The notes beneath the pieces were generated by a model. That model saw only the letters and a list, made by a program, of their open reading frames with translations. It did not search any database and had not been told where the DNA came from. From the NCBI RefSeq assembly GCF_903643035.1, contig NZ_CAHJWW010000003.1:1-38896 (forward strand): DNA of 38,896 nt, read 5' to 3'. Positions within the stretch are counted from its first letter, which is position 1. Each line of letters opens with the position of its first letter. The stretch is from Sphingomonas bacterium. Its GTDB lineage: Bacteria > Pseudomonadota > Alphaproteobacteria > Sphingomonadales > Sphingomonadaceae. The position numbers were made by a program, and so were the translations under genes. Shown in pieces: positions 1 through 9,500 of this stretch.

Positions 1-2
1 AG

Positions 3-2384
3 TCCACCGCGCCCGACGCGACCGGGGAAGCGGGTCGGCTGGGGCCGGCCCAGGCGGCCGGCGGCGACATCGTCGTCACCGCCCGCCGGCGATCCGAATC
101 GGCGCAGGCGGTGCCGATCGCGCTGTCGGTGATCGGCGGCAAGGCGCTGGCCGAGACGGGCACGTATAATGTTGGCCGGCTGACGCAGCTCCAGCCCTCG
201 CTCCAGTTCTATTCCACCAACCCGCGCAACTCGGCCGCCAACATCCGCGGGCTGGGCGCGCCGTTCGGCCTTACCAACGACGGGATCGAGCAGGGCGTCG
301 GCATCTATGTCGACCAGGTCTATTACAGCCGCATCGCGTCGGCGACGTTCGACTTCACCGATACCGAGCGGATCGAGGTGTTGCGCGGGCCACAGGGCAC
401 GCTGTACGGCAAGAACACGACGGCGGGCGCGATCAACATCGTGACCCGCAAGCCGAGCTTCACGCCGGAGGCGCGCGTCGAGCTGACCGGCGGCAACTAC
501 GACTTCTTCCAGGGCAAGGCGTCCGTGTCCGGCCCGCTGATCGACGACAAGCTCGCCATCCGGCTGTCGACGTCGATCACCACGCGGCGGGGCACGATCT
601 ACAACACGCGCCTGAACGAGTATCAGAACAGCCAGGACAACCAGAGCTTTCGCGGCCAGCTGTTCTGGCAGGCGACGCCGCGGCTGGACGTGACGCTGTA
701 CGGCGACTTCAACCACCAGGACCCGAAGTGCTGCGTGCAATATTACGTCCGTACCGGATCGACCGAGCGGCCGCTGAACCGGCAATATGCGGCGCTGGCG
801 GCGGCGCAGGGTTATCAGGTCCCGTCCACCAACGCCTTCGACCGGGTCGAGGACCTCGACGCCGTGCCGCGGGCGAAGCAGAAGATCGGCGGCACGTCGC
901 TGGTCGCGAACCTGGACCTGGGGTTCGCGACGGTGACGTCGGTCACCGCCTGGCGGTTCTGGGACTGGGTGCCCAACAGCGACCGCGACTATATCGGCCT
1001 GCCGGTCACGACCGTGTCGGCCAACACGTCGCAGCAGCAGCAGGAGAGCCAGGAGGTGCGTCTGGCCTCCAACGGCAAGCACGCGATCGACTATGTCGTC
1101 GGCGCGTTCTACTTCCACCAGAACGTCGATACGCAAGGGCGGCAGGTTCAGGGGCCGGCGGCGAGCGCGTACCTGCTCAATCCGACGAGCGCGGACGGGC
1201 GCAACCCGGCGGTGCTCAACGGCCTGACCGCGACGACGCCCAACGGCCTGCGCAACACCAGCGCGGCGCTGTTCGGCAAGCTGACCTGGCACGCGACCGA
1301 CCGGTTGCAGATCGCGCCGGGCATCCGGATCAACTACGACCAGAAGACCGGCTATTACAATTCGGTCGTGACGACGGGCACGGGGGCGGTGCTGAACTGC
1401 TCGCTGGCGGCGCAGGCGGTGACGGTGGTGAGGGACCAGTGCGGCGTGCTGTCTCCGCAGACCTATGATCCGCGGTTCCACAACTGGAACGTGTCGGGCG
1501 ACGTGACCGTCGCCTATCTGGTCGCGCCCGACATCCACGCCTATGCGACCTTCGCGCGCAGCTACAAGTCGGGCGGCATCAACCTGTCGGGCCTGCCGCT
1601 CGACGTGAACAACCAGCCGTTCCTGTCCACCGCGACCGTCAAGCCGGAGAAGGTCAACCATTTCGAGCTCGGCCTGAAGACCCAGTTCCTCGACCGACGC
1701 GCGACGCTCAACCTCGCCGGCTTCTGGACCGACATCTACGACTATCAGGCGACCGTCACCAACGGCCAGCTGGGCCTGCTGCGCGGCTATCTCGCCAATG
1801 CCGAGCACGTCCGAACGCGGGGGCTGGAGGCGGACAGCGCGTTCCGGCCCACCGATCGGCTCAGCCTCTACGGCAACGGCGCCTATACCGACGCGAAGTA
1901 CGTCCGCTTTGACGGTGCGCCGTGCCCGCCCGAGCTGTCGGGCGGCACGACGGTCGCGGCGGGCCAGACGCCCAGCCCCGCCGGCACGCCGGGCGGGTTC
2001 AGCCCCGCGAGCTGCGACATATCGGGTCAGGTGCTGCCCGGCGTGTCCAAATGGGCGTTCTCCTATGGCGCGGAGTACGACCTGCCGGCGCGGGTCGCCG
2101 GGCTCGATGGGCAGGTGTATGTCGGCTACGACGGCAGCTATCGCTCGCGCTTCTCGTCCAACCCGTCGGCGTCGGCCTATACCTATGTCGACGGCTATGC
2201 GCTCAGCAACTTCCGGCTGGGGTTCCGGTCGAGCGACCGGTGGAACGTGTTCGGCTGGGTCCGCAACGCGTTCGGCAAGAATTATTACGAGGTGCTGGCG
2301 ATCCAGTCGGGCAGCACCGGGCTGGTGGTGGGCCAGCCGGGCGATCCGCGCACCTATGGCGCGACGATCTCGCGGACGTTCTGA
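3..2384 (+). CDS. TonB-dependent outer-membrane receptor (5' end cut)
   Basis: The gene encodes a TonB-gated outer-membrane beta-barrel importer; the substrate cannot be told from sequence. The frame is open from the first complete codon (base 3), so the signal peptide and true start lie upstream of the window; the GTG at 111 is internal. A TonB-box-like segment, DIVVTARRR, lies just before the plug domain. The plug carries the typical stretches IEVLRGPQGTLYGKNTTAG and INIVTRKP. The barrel runs to a terminal phenylalanine (ISRTF), the usual outer-membrane insertion signal. Long polar loops containing cysteine pairs occur around bases 1390-1450 and 1920-2020. The overall pattern resembles the sphingomonad receptor class with RGLG and YGKNTTAGAIN motifs. 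The family call is secure; the ligand is unknown. Confidence 0.95.
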   Translation, partial: STAPDATGEAGRLGPAQAAGGDIVVTARRRSESAQAVPIALSVIGGKALAETGTYNVGRLTQLQPSLQFYSTNPRNSAANIRGLGAPFGLTNDGIEQGVGIYVDQVYYSRIASATFDFTDTERIEVLRGPQGTLYGKNTTAGAINIVTRKPSFTPEARVELTGGNYDFFQGKASVSGPLIDDKLAIRLSTSITTRRGTIYNTRLNEYQNSQDNQSFRGQLFWQATPRLDVTLYGDFNHQDPKCCVQYYVRTGSTERPLNRQYAALAAAQGYQVPSTNAFDRVEDLDAVPRAKQKIGGTSLVANLDLGFATVTSVTAWRFWDWVPNSDRDYIGLPVTTVSANTSQQQQESQEVRLASNGKHAIDYVVGAFYFHQNVDTQGRQVQGPAASAYLLNPTSADGRNPAVLNGLTATTPNGLRNTSAALFGKLTWHATDRLQIAPGIRINYDQKTGYYNSVVTTGTGAVLNCSLAAQAVTVVRDQCGVLSPQTYDPRFHNWNVSGDVTVAYLVAPDIHAYATFARSYKSGGINLSGLPLDVNNQPFLSTATVKPEKVNHFELGLKTQFLDRRATLNLAGFWTDIYDYQATVTNGQLGLLRGYLANAEHVRTRGLEADSAFRPTDRLSLYGNGAYTDAKYVRFDGAPCPPELSGGTTVAAGQTPSPAGTPGGFSPASCDISGQVLPGVSKWAFSYGAEYDLPARVAGLDGQVYVGYDGSYRSRFSSNPSASAYTYVDGYALSNFRLGFRSSDRWNVFGWVRNAFGKNYYEVLAIQSGSTGLVVGQPGDPRTYGATISRTF

Positions 2385-2410
2385 GGGAGAGCGCGCCCAT
2401 GCTCTCGCAT

Positions 2411-2436
2411 CCCGTTCGTGCTGAGCTTGCCGAAGG
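2411..2436. repeat. Dispersed palindromic repeat, copy A (single arm)
   Basis: The minus strand of 2420-2435 reads CTTCGGCAAGCTCAGC. It differs at one base from the core inside dnaE (7622-7637) and at two from the copy at 2938-2953. It lies 27 bases after the receptor stop codon. I infer a member of a dispersed repeat family; only one arm is recognisable here. Confidence 0.6.
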
Positions 2437-2529
2437 TAATTGTATCGCTTGCCAACATGACAGCGGCGGGTCTTCGATTGGTGGTTAGCTGCCATTGCTG
2501 TTGATGCTTCTCGGCCGCATGATGTTCGC

Positions 2530-2841
2530 ATGAAGAAATTGCTGTTGGCAGGCGCGCTTATCGGCGGCGCTGCGCCACTCGCCTCCTGCGTTCTGCAACG
2601 CGAAGAAGCCTCACCACTTATCATGAACGCACAGCGGGACGGCGAAGGCTGCCGCATTACCGTGAATGGTGAGCGCGTCACAAGCGAGCAGCTGGTTGAG
2701 CTTTCGCGTTCCACCAGCCGCAGGTTGGGGATCGTGCTTTACGATCGCGACACACCCTACAAGTGCATCGGTGGGGCAATCTATTCGCTTCAACGTGCGG
2801 GTTTGCGGCACGTTTACGCCGCACAATGGGGCGGCAGCTAA
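2530..2841 (+). CDS. Small lipoprotein with ExbD/TolR-like C-terminal pattern
   Basis: This 103-residue protein begins with a lipoprotein signal: MKK, a hydrophobic run, then the lipobox LASC with the acylated cysteine at residue 20. It is therefore expected to be membrane anchored. The remaining ~80 residues resemble the periplasmic domain of ExbD/TolR: a short strand (CRITVNGERVTSEQLVEL), then IVLYDRDTPYKCIGGAIYSL, then QRAGLRHVYA. In ExbD proteins the matching pattern is ADxxxPYxxVVxVMxxLQxAG. The usual N-terminal transmembrane helix with its essential Asp is replaced by the lipobox. Two cysteines (in EGCRI and YKCIG) could form a disulfide. The start is fixed because upstream ATGs in the region are out of frame or quickly stopped. 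No good ribosome binding site is visible. The ExbD resemblance is by eye only; the exact role is unknown. Confidence 0.7.
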   Translation: MKKLLLAGALIGGAAPLASCVLQREEASPLIMNAQRDGEGCRITVNGERVTSEQLVELSRSTSRRLGIVLYDRDTPYKCIGGAIYSLQRAGLRHVYAAQWGGS

Positions 2842-2842
2842 C

Positions 2843-2866
2843 GTCCGCAATTGGGCGGAAGCGGAC
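2843..2866. repeat. Hairpin just after the lipoprotein stop codon
   Basis: GTCCGC (2843-2848) pairs with GCGGAC (2861-2866) around a 12-base loop, one base after the TAA stop. No T-run follows, so it is not a classical intrinsic terminator. From memory, similar hairpin sequence recurs between genes in sphingomonad genomes; that was not checked. Confidence 0.5.
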
Positions 2867-2896
2867 GGGCGGTTTGCAAGCTACGCCGTCGCTTTT

Positions 2897-2961
2897 TCGA
2901 AGCACCGTCCTTCGTCGCCCGGTGAGGGAGGGCAGAGCTTCGACAGGCTCAGCCTGGACGG
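2897..2961. repeat. Dispersed palindromic repeat, copy B
   Basis: CTTCGACAGGCTCAGC at 2938-2953 differs by one base from the core in the dnaE insertion (7622-7637). TCGAAGC near 2898 can pair with GCTTCGA at 2937-2943, giving a short inverted repeat. This is an intergenic copy of the same family as copies A, C and D. Confidence 0.65.
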
Positions 2962-3355
2962 AGAAGGGAAAAGTGATCGCCGCCGTCGAAGCCGCCATCG
3001 GACGGGTCGGCTTGGCCCCCCGCCGGCCGGTGGCGGCGACCAGGCTCGCCCCAACGGCAAACGCCCGGACCGTTGCCGATCCGGGCGCCTGCGTGACGAT
3101 CGCTCGTCAGCCCCCTGGTCTTTCGGCCGCGCGTTGATCGCCGCGTACCGGAAGCTTCCCCGAACCCACGGCCCTTGCCTGTGTCTCGATGGACAGTGGC
3201 TACGCAGCGACGGGGCGCTTGTCACGGGGGGTGTGGTCGTTGCGTTGCCGATTGCCGCCACTCTGTGTCGCAAGCGCAACAGACGCCGGCATGTTGCCAC
3301 CCCCCGGCCCGCGCCGTAGAGCGACGCGGTTCCTCCTGCCGGCATCTCCACACCC

Positions 3356-4598
3356 ATGATCCTGTCTCGCTACGAACGGATGATCGCGCGGCGCTACATG
3401 CTGCCGGGGCGCGGCGAGCGGTTCATCGTCCTCATCGCGGGGTTCAGCCTGGTGGCGGTGATGCTGGGCGTCGCGGCGCTGGTGATCGTGATGAGCGTGA
3501 TGAACGGCTTTCGCGCCGAGCTGTTCGACAAGATCGTCGGCGTGAACGGTCATGCGGTGATCCAGGGGATCGGCGGCCGGCTGGACGACTGGCAGCGCGT
3601 GGTGGCGCAGGCGAGGGCGACGCCCGGCGTCACGAGCGCGGTGCCGCTGATCGAGCAGCCGCTGATGACGAGCTACAACGGCCGGGTCGAGGCGGTGCTG
3701 GTGCGGGGGATGCGCGTGTCCGACATCCGCTCCAACGCCACGATCAACCGCAGGGTCGTGACGGGCAGCCTCTCGCGGCTGACCGCCGGCAGCGGCAACA
3801 TCGCGATCGGCGCGCGGCTGGCGGAGTCGCTCGGCGCCGACATCGGCTCCGAGATATCGCTCATCAGTCCGCAGGGGCAGACGACGCCGTTCGGCACCGT
3901 GCCGCGCATCGTCAGCTATCGCGTGGCCGCCGTCTTCGAGATCGGCGTGTACGACTATGACAAGGCCTATGTCGTCATGCCGATGGCCGACGCCCAGCAG
4001 CTGCTGATGATGGGCGGCTCGGTCGGCATGGTCGAGGTGCAGACAAGGGACGCCGACCGCGTCGGGCCGATCCTGGAGCCGCTCCGGCGCCAGGTGGCGG
4101 GCGACGCGGTGGTGTCCGACTGGCGCCAGATGAACGCGCAGCTGTTCGAGGCGCTGGCGGTGGAGCGGGTCGTGATGTTCACGGTGCTGGCCATCATCAT
4201 CCTGGTCGCGGCGTTCAACATCGCCTCGTCGCTCATCATGCTGGTGCGCGCCAAGACGCGCGACATCGCGATCCTGCGCACGATGGGGGCGACGCGCGGG
4301 GCGATGATCCGCATCTTCATGACGGTCGGGACGACGATCGGCGTGCTGGGCTGCCTGGCGGGGCTGGTGCTGGGCCTCGTCGCGCTGTTCTTCCGCCAAG
4401 GAGTGGTGAACGCCGTGCAGTTCGTGTCCGGCCAGAACCTGTGGGACCCCTCCATCCGCTTCCTGACCGAACTGCCGAGCAAGACCGATCCGGTCGAGGT
4501 CGTGGTCATCGTGATAATGACACTGACAATGACATTCCTCGCAACCCTATATCCAGCCTTCAAGGCGGCGAGCACCGACCCGGTCCAGGTACTGCGCT

Positions 4599-4606
<8 letters not shown>
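3356..4606 (+). CDS. lolC: Lipoprotein-releasing ABC transporter permease (LolC/LolE family)
   Basis: This is the inner-membrane permease of the Lol system, which extracts mature lipoproteins from the inner membrane and passes them to LolA. The 416 residues match the family length. The FtsX/MacB topology is clear: one N-terminal transmembrane helix (about residues 23-50, ending [12 protein letters not shown]), a large periplasmic domain (to about 265), then three C-terminal helices. The coupling region carries [23 protein letters not shown], which contacts the ATPase. The stop overlaps the start of lolD by 8 bases. In alphaproteobacteria one LolC/E-type permease often serves both subunit roles; no second permease is present here. 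The ATG at 3356 is chosen; its ribosome site is weak. Confidence 0.93.
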
Positions 4607-5303
<697 letters not shown>

Positions 5304-5430
5304 ACGTCGGCATGAGCATGATCGCGCCGGCTGCCCGGGCTCGGTGCCGATGCTCTGGTCCGCCTCGTTGGGATAGACCGGCCGGCCGCGCGTTGGGCTG
5401 GTTCACCGCAGGCCGGTGTCAGGAGTTGCC

Positions 5431-5910
5431 ATGGTTCCGATTGCCGACATCATCGTCCGCGCCGCCGATGGCGGTTCCGCATCGCTTGCCGCCCATGCCG
5501 GCAAGGTGCTGCTGATCGTCAACACCGCGTCCAGATGCGGGTTCACGCCGCAGTATGAAGGACTGGAGGCGCTGCACCGCGGCTATGCCGAACGCGGGTT
5601 CGAGGTGCTGGGCTTCCCGTGCAATCAGTTCGGCGGTCAGGAGCCGGGCGATGCGGCGCAGATCGCCAGCTTCTGCTCGTTGACCTACGACGTCACGTTT
5701 CCGCTCTTCGCCAGGATCGATGTGAACGGTAGCAACGCCGATCCGCTGTTCGAGCGGCTGAAGGCGGACGCGCCCGGATTACTGGGCACGAAAGCGATCA
5801 AATGGAACTTCACCAAGTTCCTGGTCGATCGCTCCGGCAAGGTCCGTGCGCGATATGCGCCGACGAGCAAGCCGCAAGCGATCAGGGTGGATATCGAGGC
5901 GCTCCTCTAG
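5431..5910 (+). CDS. Glutathione peroxidase, thioredoxin-dependent 2-Cys type
   Basis: This cytoplasmic enzyme reduces hydroperoxides. The catalytic residue is Cys 36 (NTASRCGF), not selenocysteine, with Gln 70 (NQFGGQEPG) and the Trp/Asn pair in KWNFTKF completing the active site. Two further cysteines lie at 64 (FPCNQF) and 82 (FCSLTYDVTF). The 36/64/82 arrangement matches the yeast Gpx3/Orp1 type, in which Cys 82 resolves the sulfenic acid and thioredoxin is the reductant, so the real donor is probably thioredoxin rather than glutathione. The start at 5431 is preferred because AGGAG (5421-5425) precedes it by 5 bases; a GTG at 5416 is possible. The stop lies within a palindrome shared with the facing gene. 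Length (159 aa) is normal. Confidence 0.93.
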   Translation: MVPIADIIVRAADGGSASLAAHAGKVLLIVNTASRCGFTPQYEGLEALHRGYAERGFEVLGFPCNQFGGQEPGDAAQIASFCSLTYDVTFPLFARIDVNGSNADPLFERLKADAPGLLGTKAIKWNFTKFLVDRSGKVRARYAPTSKPQAIRVDIEALL

Positions 5911-5929
5911 GCGGAAGCTGGTCTAGAGG
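5904..5929. terminator. Palindrome spanning both convergent stop codons
   Basis: CCTCTAG (5904-5910) and CTAGAGG (5923-5929) form a perfect 7-bp inverted repeat around a 12-base loop. The TAG stops of both facing genes are part of the arms. There is no T-run, so a bidirectional terminator or end-protecting hairpin is inferred only. Confidence 0.45.
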
Positions 5930-6480
5930 GAGAAGGCCGGTGCCCCTGCACGATGGGCGGAAGCGGCACGTATCTCGCCGAAGCCCCCAAGCAACAGGCT
6001 GATCCCCAACAGCGTGCCGGGCAGCGTCAGCGCAGACCCCGGCATCGTGGCGAAGATCAGTACCGCCAGGATCACGTTGATCGCGCCCAGCGCCAGCATC
6101 AATCCGCGAGCGCGCTTGCGCCGAGCCGCCGCAATCAATTCCAGCACTCCACGTACTCCCAGCCAGACCGCGACCAGCACCGTCAGCGTCACTGCGCCCG
6201 ACAGCGGAAAGGACGCGATCGATAATCCAATGATGAATGACAATATACCCGACAGGATCAGATACGTCTCGCGCCCGTGTCCGCGGCCCAGCGCACCGGC
6301 GGCGATCGTCGTGATGCCGATAGTCATCAGCAATGTGCCTACGACCAGCGTCGCCGCAAAGGTCGCGGGAAATGGCCATATCAGCGCCGCAACGCCCAGC
6401 GCGGCGGAGACGATGCCGACCGCCATCAGCCATCCCCAGCCGGCACCCGCGCCCTTTTTGGCCATCGTATCGATTACCAT
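5923..6480 (-). CDS. HdeD-family multi-pass membrane protein
   Basis: This 185-residue protein is almost entirely hydrophobic, with about six transmembrane segments, for example WLMAVGIVSAALGVAALIW, LILSGILSFIIGLSI and LMLALGAINVILAVLIF. The internally repeated pattern fits the HdeD/DUF308 family, named for an Escherichia coli acid-resistance membrane protein; its biochemical role is not known. The start at 6480 is chosen because GGAGG lies 7 bases upstream on the minus strand; longer upstream reading to 6606 would add an unlikely Pro/Gly-rich leader. It faces the glutathione peroxidase gene, with only 12 bases between the stops. The pair may be a small stress-related insertion between lolD and dnaE, which is inference. 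Confidence 0.85.
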   Translation of the reverse strand: MVIDTMAKKGAGAGWGWLMAVGIVSAALGVAALIWPFPATFAATLVVGTLLMTIGITTIAAGALGRGHGRETYLILSGILSFIIGLSIASFPLSGAVTLTVLVAVWLGVRGVLELIAAARRKRARGLMLALGAINVILAVLIFATMPGSALTLPGTLLGISLLLGGFGEIRAASAHRAGAPAFSL

Positions 6481-6599
6481 GGCACATCCTCCGACCGACA
6501 TGATCGCACACGGCCAACGGTCGCCCGCAAACGTGGTTCCTGCCTCCGCCGGTCGGAAGCCGGGTTCCCCGAATCGCCGGGACGCCCCATAGAGTGGCG

Positions 6600-9500
6600 A
6601 TGTCACACTCCGGGTTCGTGCCGCTCCGCGTCTTCTCCTGCTATACGATGCTGGACGGTGCCATCGAACCCAAGGCGATTGCGAAGCAGGCGGCGAAGCT
6701 CGGCTTTCCAGCGACCGCGCTGACCGACCGCAACGGACTTTACGCGGCGATGGCCTTTTCCGATGCGGCGGCGGCGATTGGCGTCCAGCCGATCATCGGC
6801 ACGATGCTGGCGGTGGCGCGGCCCGGCATGCCCGCAGGCGTGGCGGCGCCGATCGACTGGCTTGCGCTCTATGCCCAGGACAAGCCCGGCTATGACAATC
6901 TGTGCGCGCTCGTCTCGATGGCACATCTCGATCGACCGGCGGAGCTTGTGGCGCATGTCGACCTGTCGCTTCTCGAAGGCCGTACCGAAGGACTGATCGC
7001 GCTCACGGCCGGTGGCGAGGGCGCGCTCGCAAGGCTGTTCGCCGAGGATCAGCCGGCGCGGGCGGAAGCCTATGCCGATCGACTGGAAACGTTGTTCCCC
7101 GGCCGGCTGTACGTGGAGATCGTGCGGCGCGACGATCCGGTGGAGACCGCCGCGGAAGGCGCGCTGATCGACCTTGCCTATGCGCGAAACCTGCCCCTCG
7201 TCGCGACCAACCCGTGCTGCTTCACCGACAGCGGCTTTGGTCAGGCGCACGACACGATGCTGTGCATCGCGCATTCGACCTATCTGGAGGCAGAGGACAG
7301 GCTGCGCAGCTGTTCCGAGGCGTGGATGAAACCCGCCAAGGCGATGGCAAGGCTGTTCGCCGACCTGCCCGAGGCGATCGCGAACACGCTGGTCGTGGCG
7401 CAACGGTGCGCGGTCGCGGCGCCCAAGAGGAAGCCGATCCTTCCAAGCCTCGCGGGCGATCCGGAGGCCGAAGCCGAAGCACTGCGCGTCGATGCGCGCG
7501 CAGGGCTTGAGGCACGGTTGCAGCGGATCGCGGACCTCAGGGGGCTCGCCTGCCCGATCTCCGCCAGCCCCGGGCCTGTCGAAGGGCGCCCTCCTTTGCA
7601 CACCGGAGAAGACAGGCAGGGCTTCGACAAGCTCAGCCCGGGAGAACGGGGGGCCGTCCCGGCAGACTGGACGCAGCCCTATCGCGAGCGACTGGAGTTC
7701 GAGCTCGCCGTCATCATCCAGATGGGGTTTCCCGGCTATTTCCTGATCGTCGCCGACTTCATCAAGTGGGCCAAGGATCACGACATCCCGGTCGGACCGG
7801 GGCGCGGGTCGGGCGCGGGCAGCGTCGTCGCCTGGTCGCTGACGATCACCGATCTCGACCCGCTCGCGCTCGGCCTGCTGTTCGAGCGGTTCCTGAACCC
7901 CGAGCGCGTGTCGATGCCGGACTTCGACATCGACTTCTGCGAGACGCGGCGTGGCGAGGTGATCCGCTACGTTCAGGAAAAATACGGCCGCGACCAGGTG
8001 GCCCAGATCATCACGTTCGGCAAGCTGAAGGCGCGAGCCGTGCTGAAGGACACGGGCCGCGTGCTTCAGATGAGCTATGGGCAGGTCGACCGGCTGGCGA
8101 AGCTCGTGCCCAATCACCCGACCGATCCATGGACGCTGAAGCGTGCGATCGACGGCGTGTCGGAGCTGCACAAGGAGTATCGCAACGACGACGGCGTGCG
8201 TCGGCTGCTCGACCTGGCGATGAAACTGGAGGGGCTGCCGCGCCATTCGTCGACGCACGCCGCGGGCGTGGTGATCGGCGACCGGCCGCTTGCGCAGCTC
8301 GTGCCGCTGTTCCGCGATCCGCGGTCGGACATGCCCGTCACGCAGTTCGACATGAAATATGTCGAAGGCGCCGGGCTGGTGAAGTTTGACTTCCTTGGCC
8401 TCAAGACGCTGTCGGTGCTCCAGAAAGCCGTCCGGCTACTCGCCAAGCGTGGCGTCGCGATCGATCTGGATGCGCTGAGCTGGGACGACGAGCGCGTCTA
8501 TCAGCTGCTCCAGCGGGGTGATACGGTCGGCGTGTTTCAGCTTGAGTCGGAAGGGATGCGCCGTACGCTTTCCGCTGTACGTCCGTCCAACTTCGGCGAC
8601 ATCATCGCGCTCGTGTCGCTTTATCGGCCAGGGCCGATGGACAGTATTCCAAGCTTTGGTCGCCGCAAGCAGGGCACCGAATCGATCGACTATCCGCACG
8701 CGCTACTCGAGCCGATACTAGCCGAGACGTACGGCATCTTCGTCTATCAGGAACAGGTGATGCAGGCGGCGCAGGTGCTCGCCGGCTTTTCGCTGGGCGG
8801 CGCAGACCTGCTGCGCCGCGCGATGGGCAAGAAGGTAAAGGCGGAGATGGACGCGCAGCGCGCCGGCTTCGTCGAGGGCTGTCGGACCGTCAACGGGATC
8901 GGGACCGCGGATGCCAATGCGCTGTTCGATCTGATCGACAAGTTCGCAGGCTATGGCTTCAACAAGAGCCACGCCGCCGCCTACGCACTGCTCGCCTATC
9001 AGACCGCCTGGCTGAAGGCGCATCATCCGCACGAGTTCTATGCCGCGTCGATGTGCTTCGACATGGACCAGACCGACAAGCTTGGGCTGTTCGTGGAGGA
9101 TGCGAGGCGACTTGGCGTGGCGGTGCTCGGGCCTTGCATCAACGCCAGCGAGCCCGGTTTCGATGTCGAGGCGATCGACGAAGGGCTCGCGATCCGCTTT
9201 GCGCTCGCGGCTTTGAAGTCGGTCGGTGAAGGAGCGATGGAGCGGCTGGTCGCCGAACGGGCGGGGCGTGGGGCGTTCGCCTCGCTCGACGATCTGGCCG
9301 CGCGCGTCGATCCGCGACTGCTCAACAAGCGGCAGCTGGAGACGCTCGCCGCCGGCGGAGCCTTCGACGGCATCGATGCCAACCGCGCCGGCGTCCATGC
9401 CGCCGCCGAGACGATCCTGGCGGTCGCCACGCGCACGCAGGAGAGCCGCATCAGCGGTCAGGGAGGTCTCTTCGGATCGGAGAGTCAAGCCGGCGACGCG

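Larger units (their letters stand above)
2842..3355. other. Gene-free stretch, partly dispersed repeats
   Basis: No convincing gene was found in these 514 bases. Open frames exist on both strands, but they are Arg/Pro-rich, overlap each other and show no family motif. The first 120 bases hold a hairpin (2843-2866) and a dispersed palindromic repeat (2897-2961). The rest (about 2970-3355) has no recognisable element. A weak promoter-like pair before the next gene (TTGCCA at 3294-3299, TAGAGC at 3317-3322, 17-base spacer) is too poor to call. Confidence 0.6.

Noticed and set aside
2678-2998. Minus-strand 106-codon frame over the lipoprotein gene and repeats
   Set aside because: Its start region is translated repeat sequence and the rest is antisense to the lipoprotein gene, which has a real lipobox.
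3294-3322. Promoter for lolC (TTGCCA-17-TAGAGC)
   Set aside because: The -10 box matches poorly, and such pairs are expected by chance in 500 bases.
7500-7680. Frameshift or assembly error in dnaE
   Set aside because: The frame stays open and both sides keep conserved DnaE sequence in one frame, so it is an in-frame insertion.
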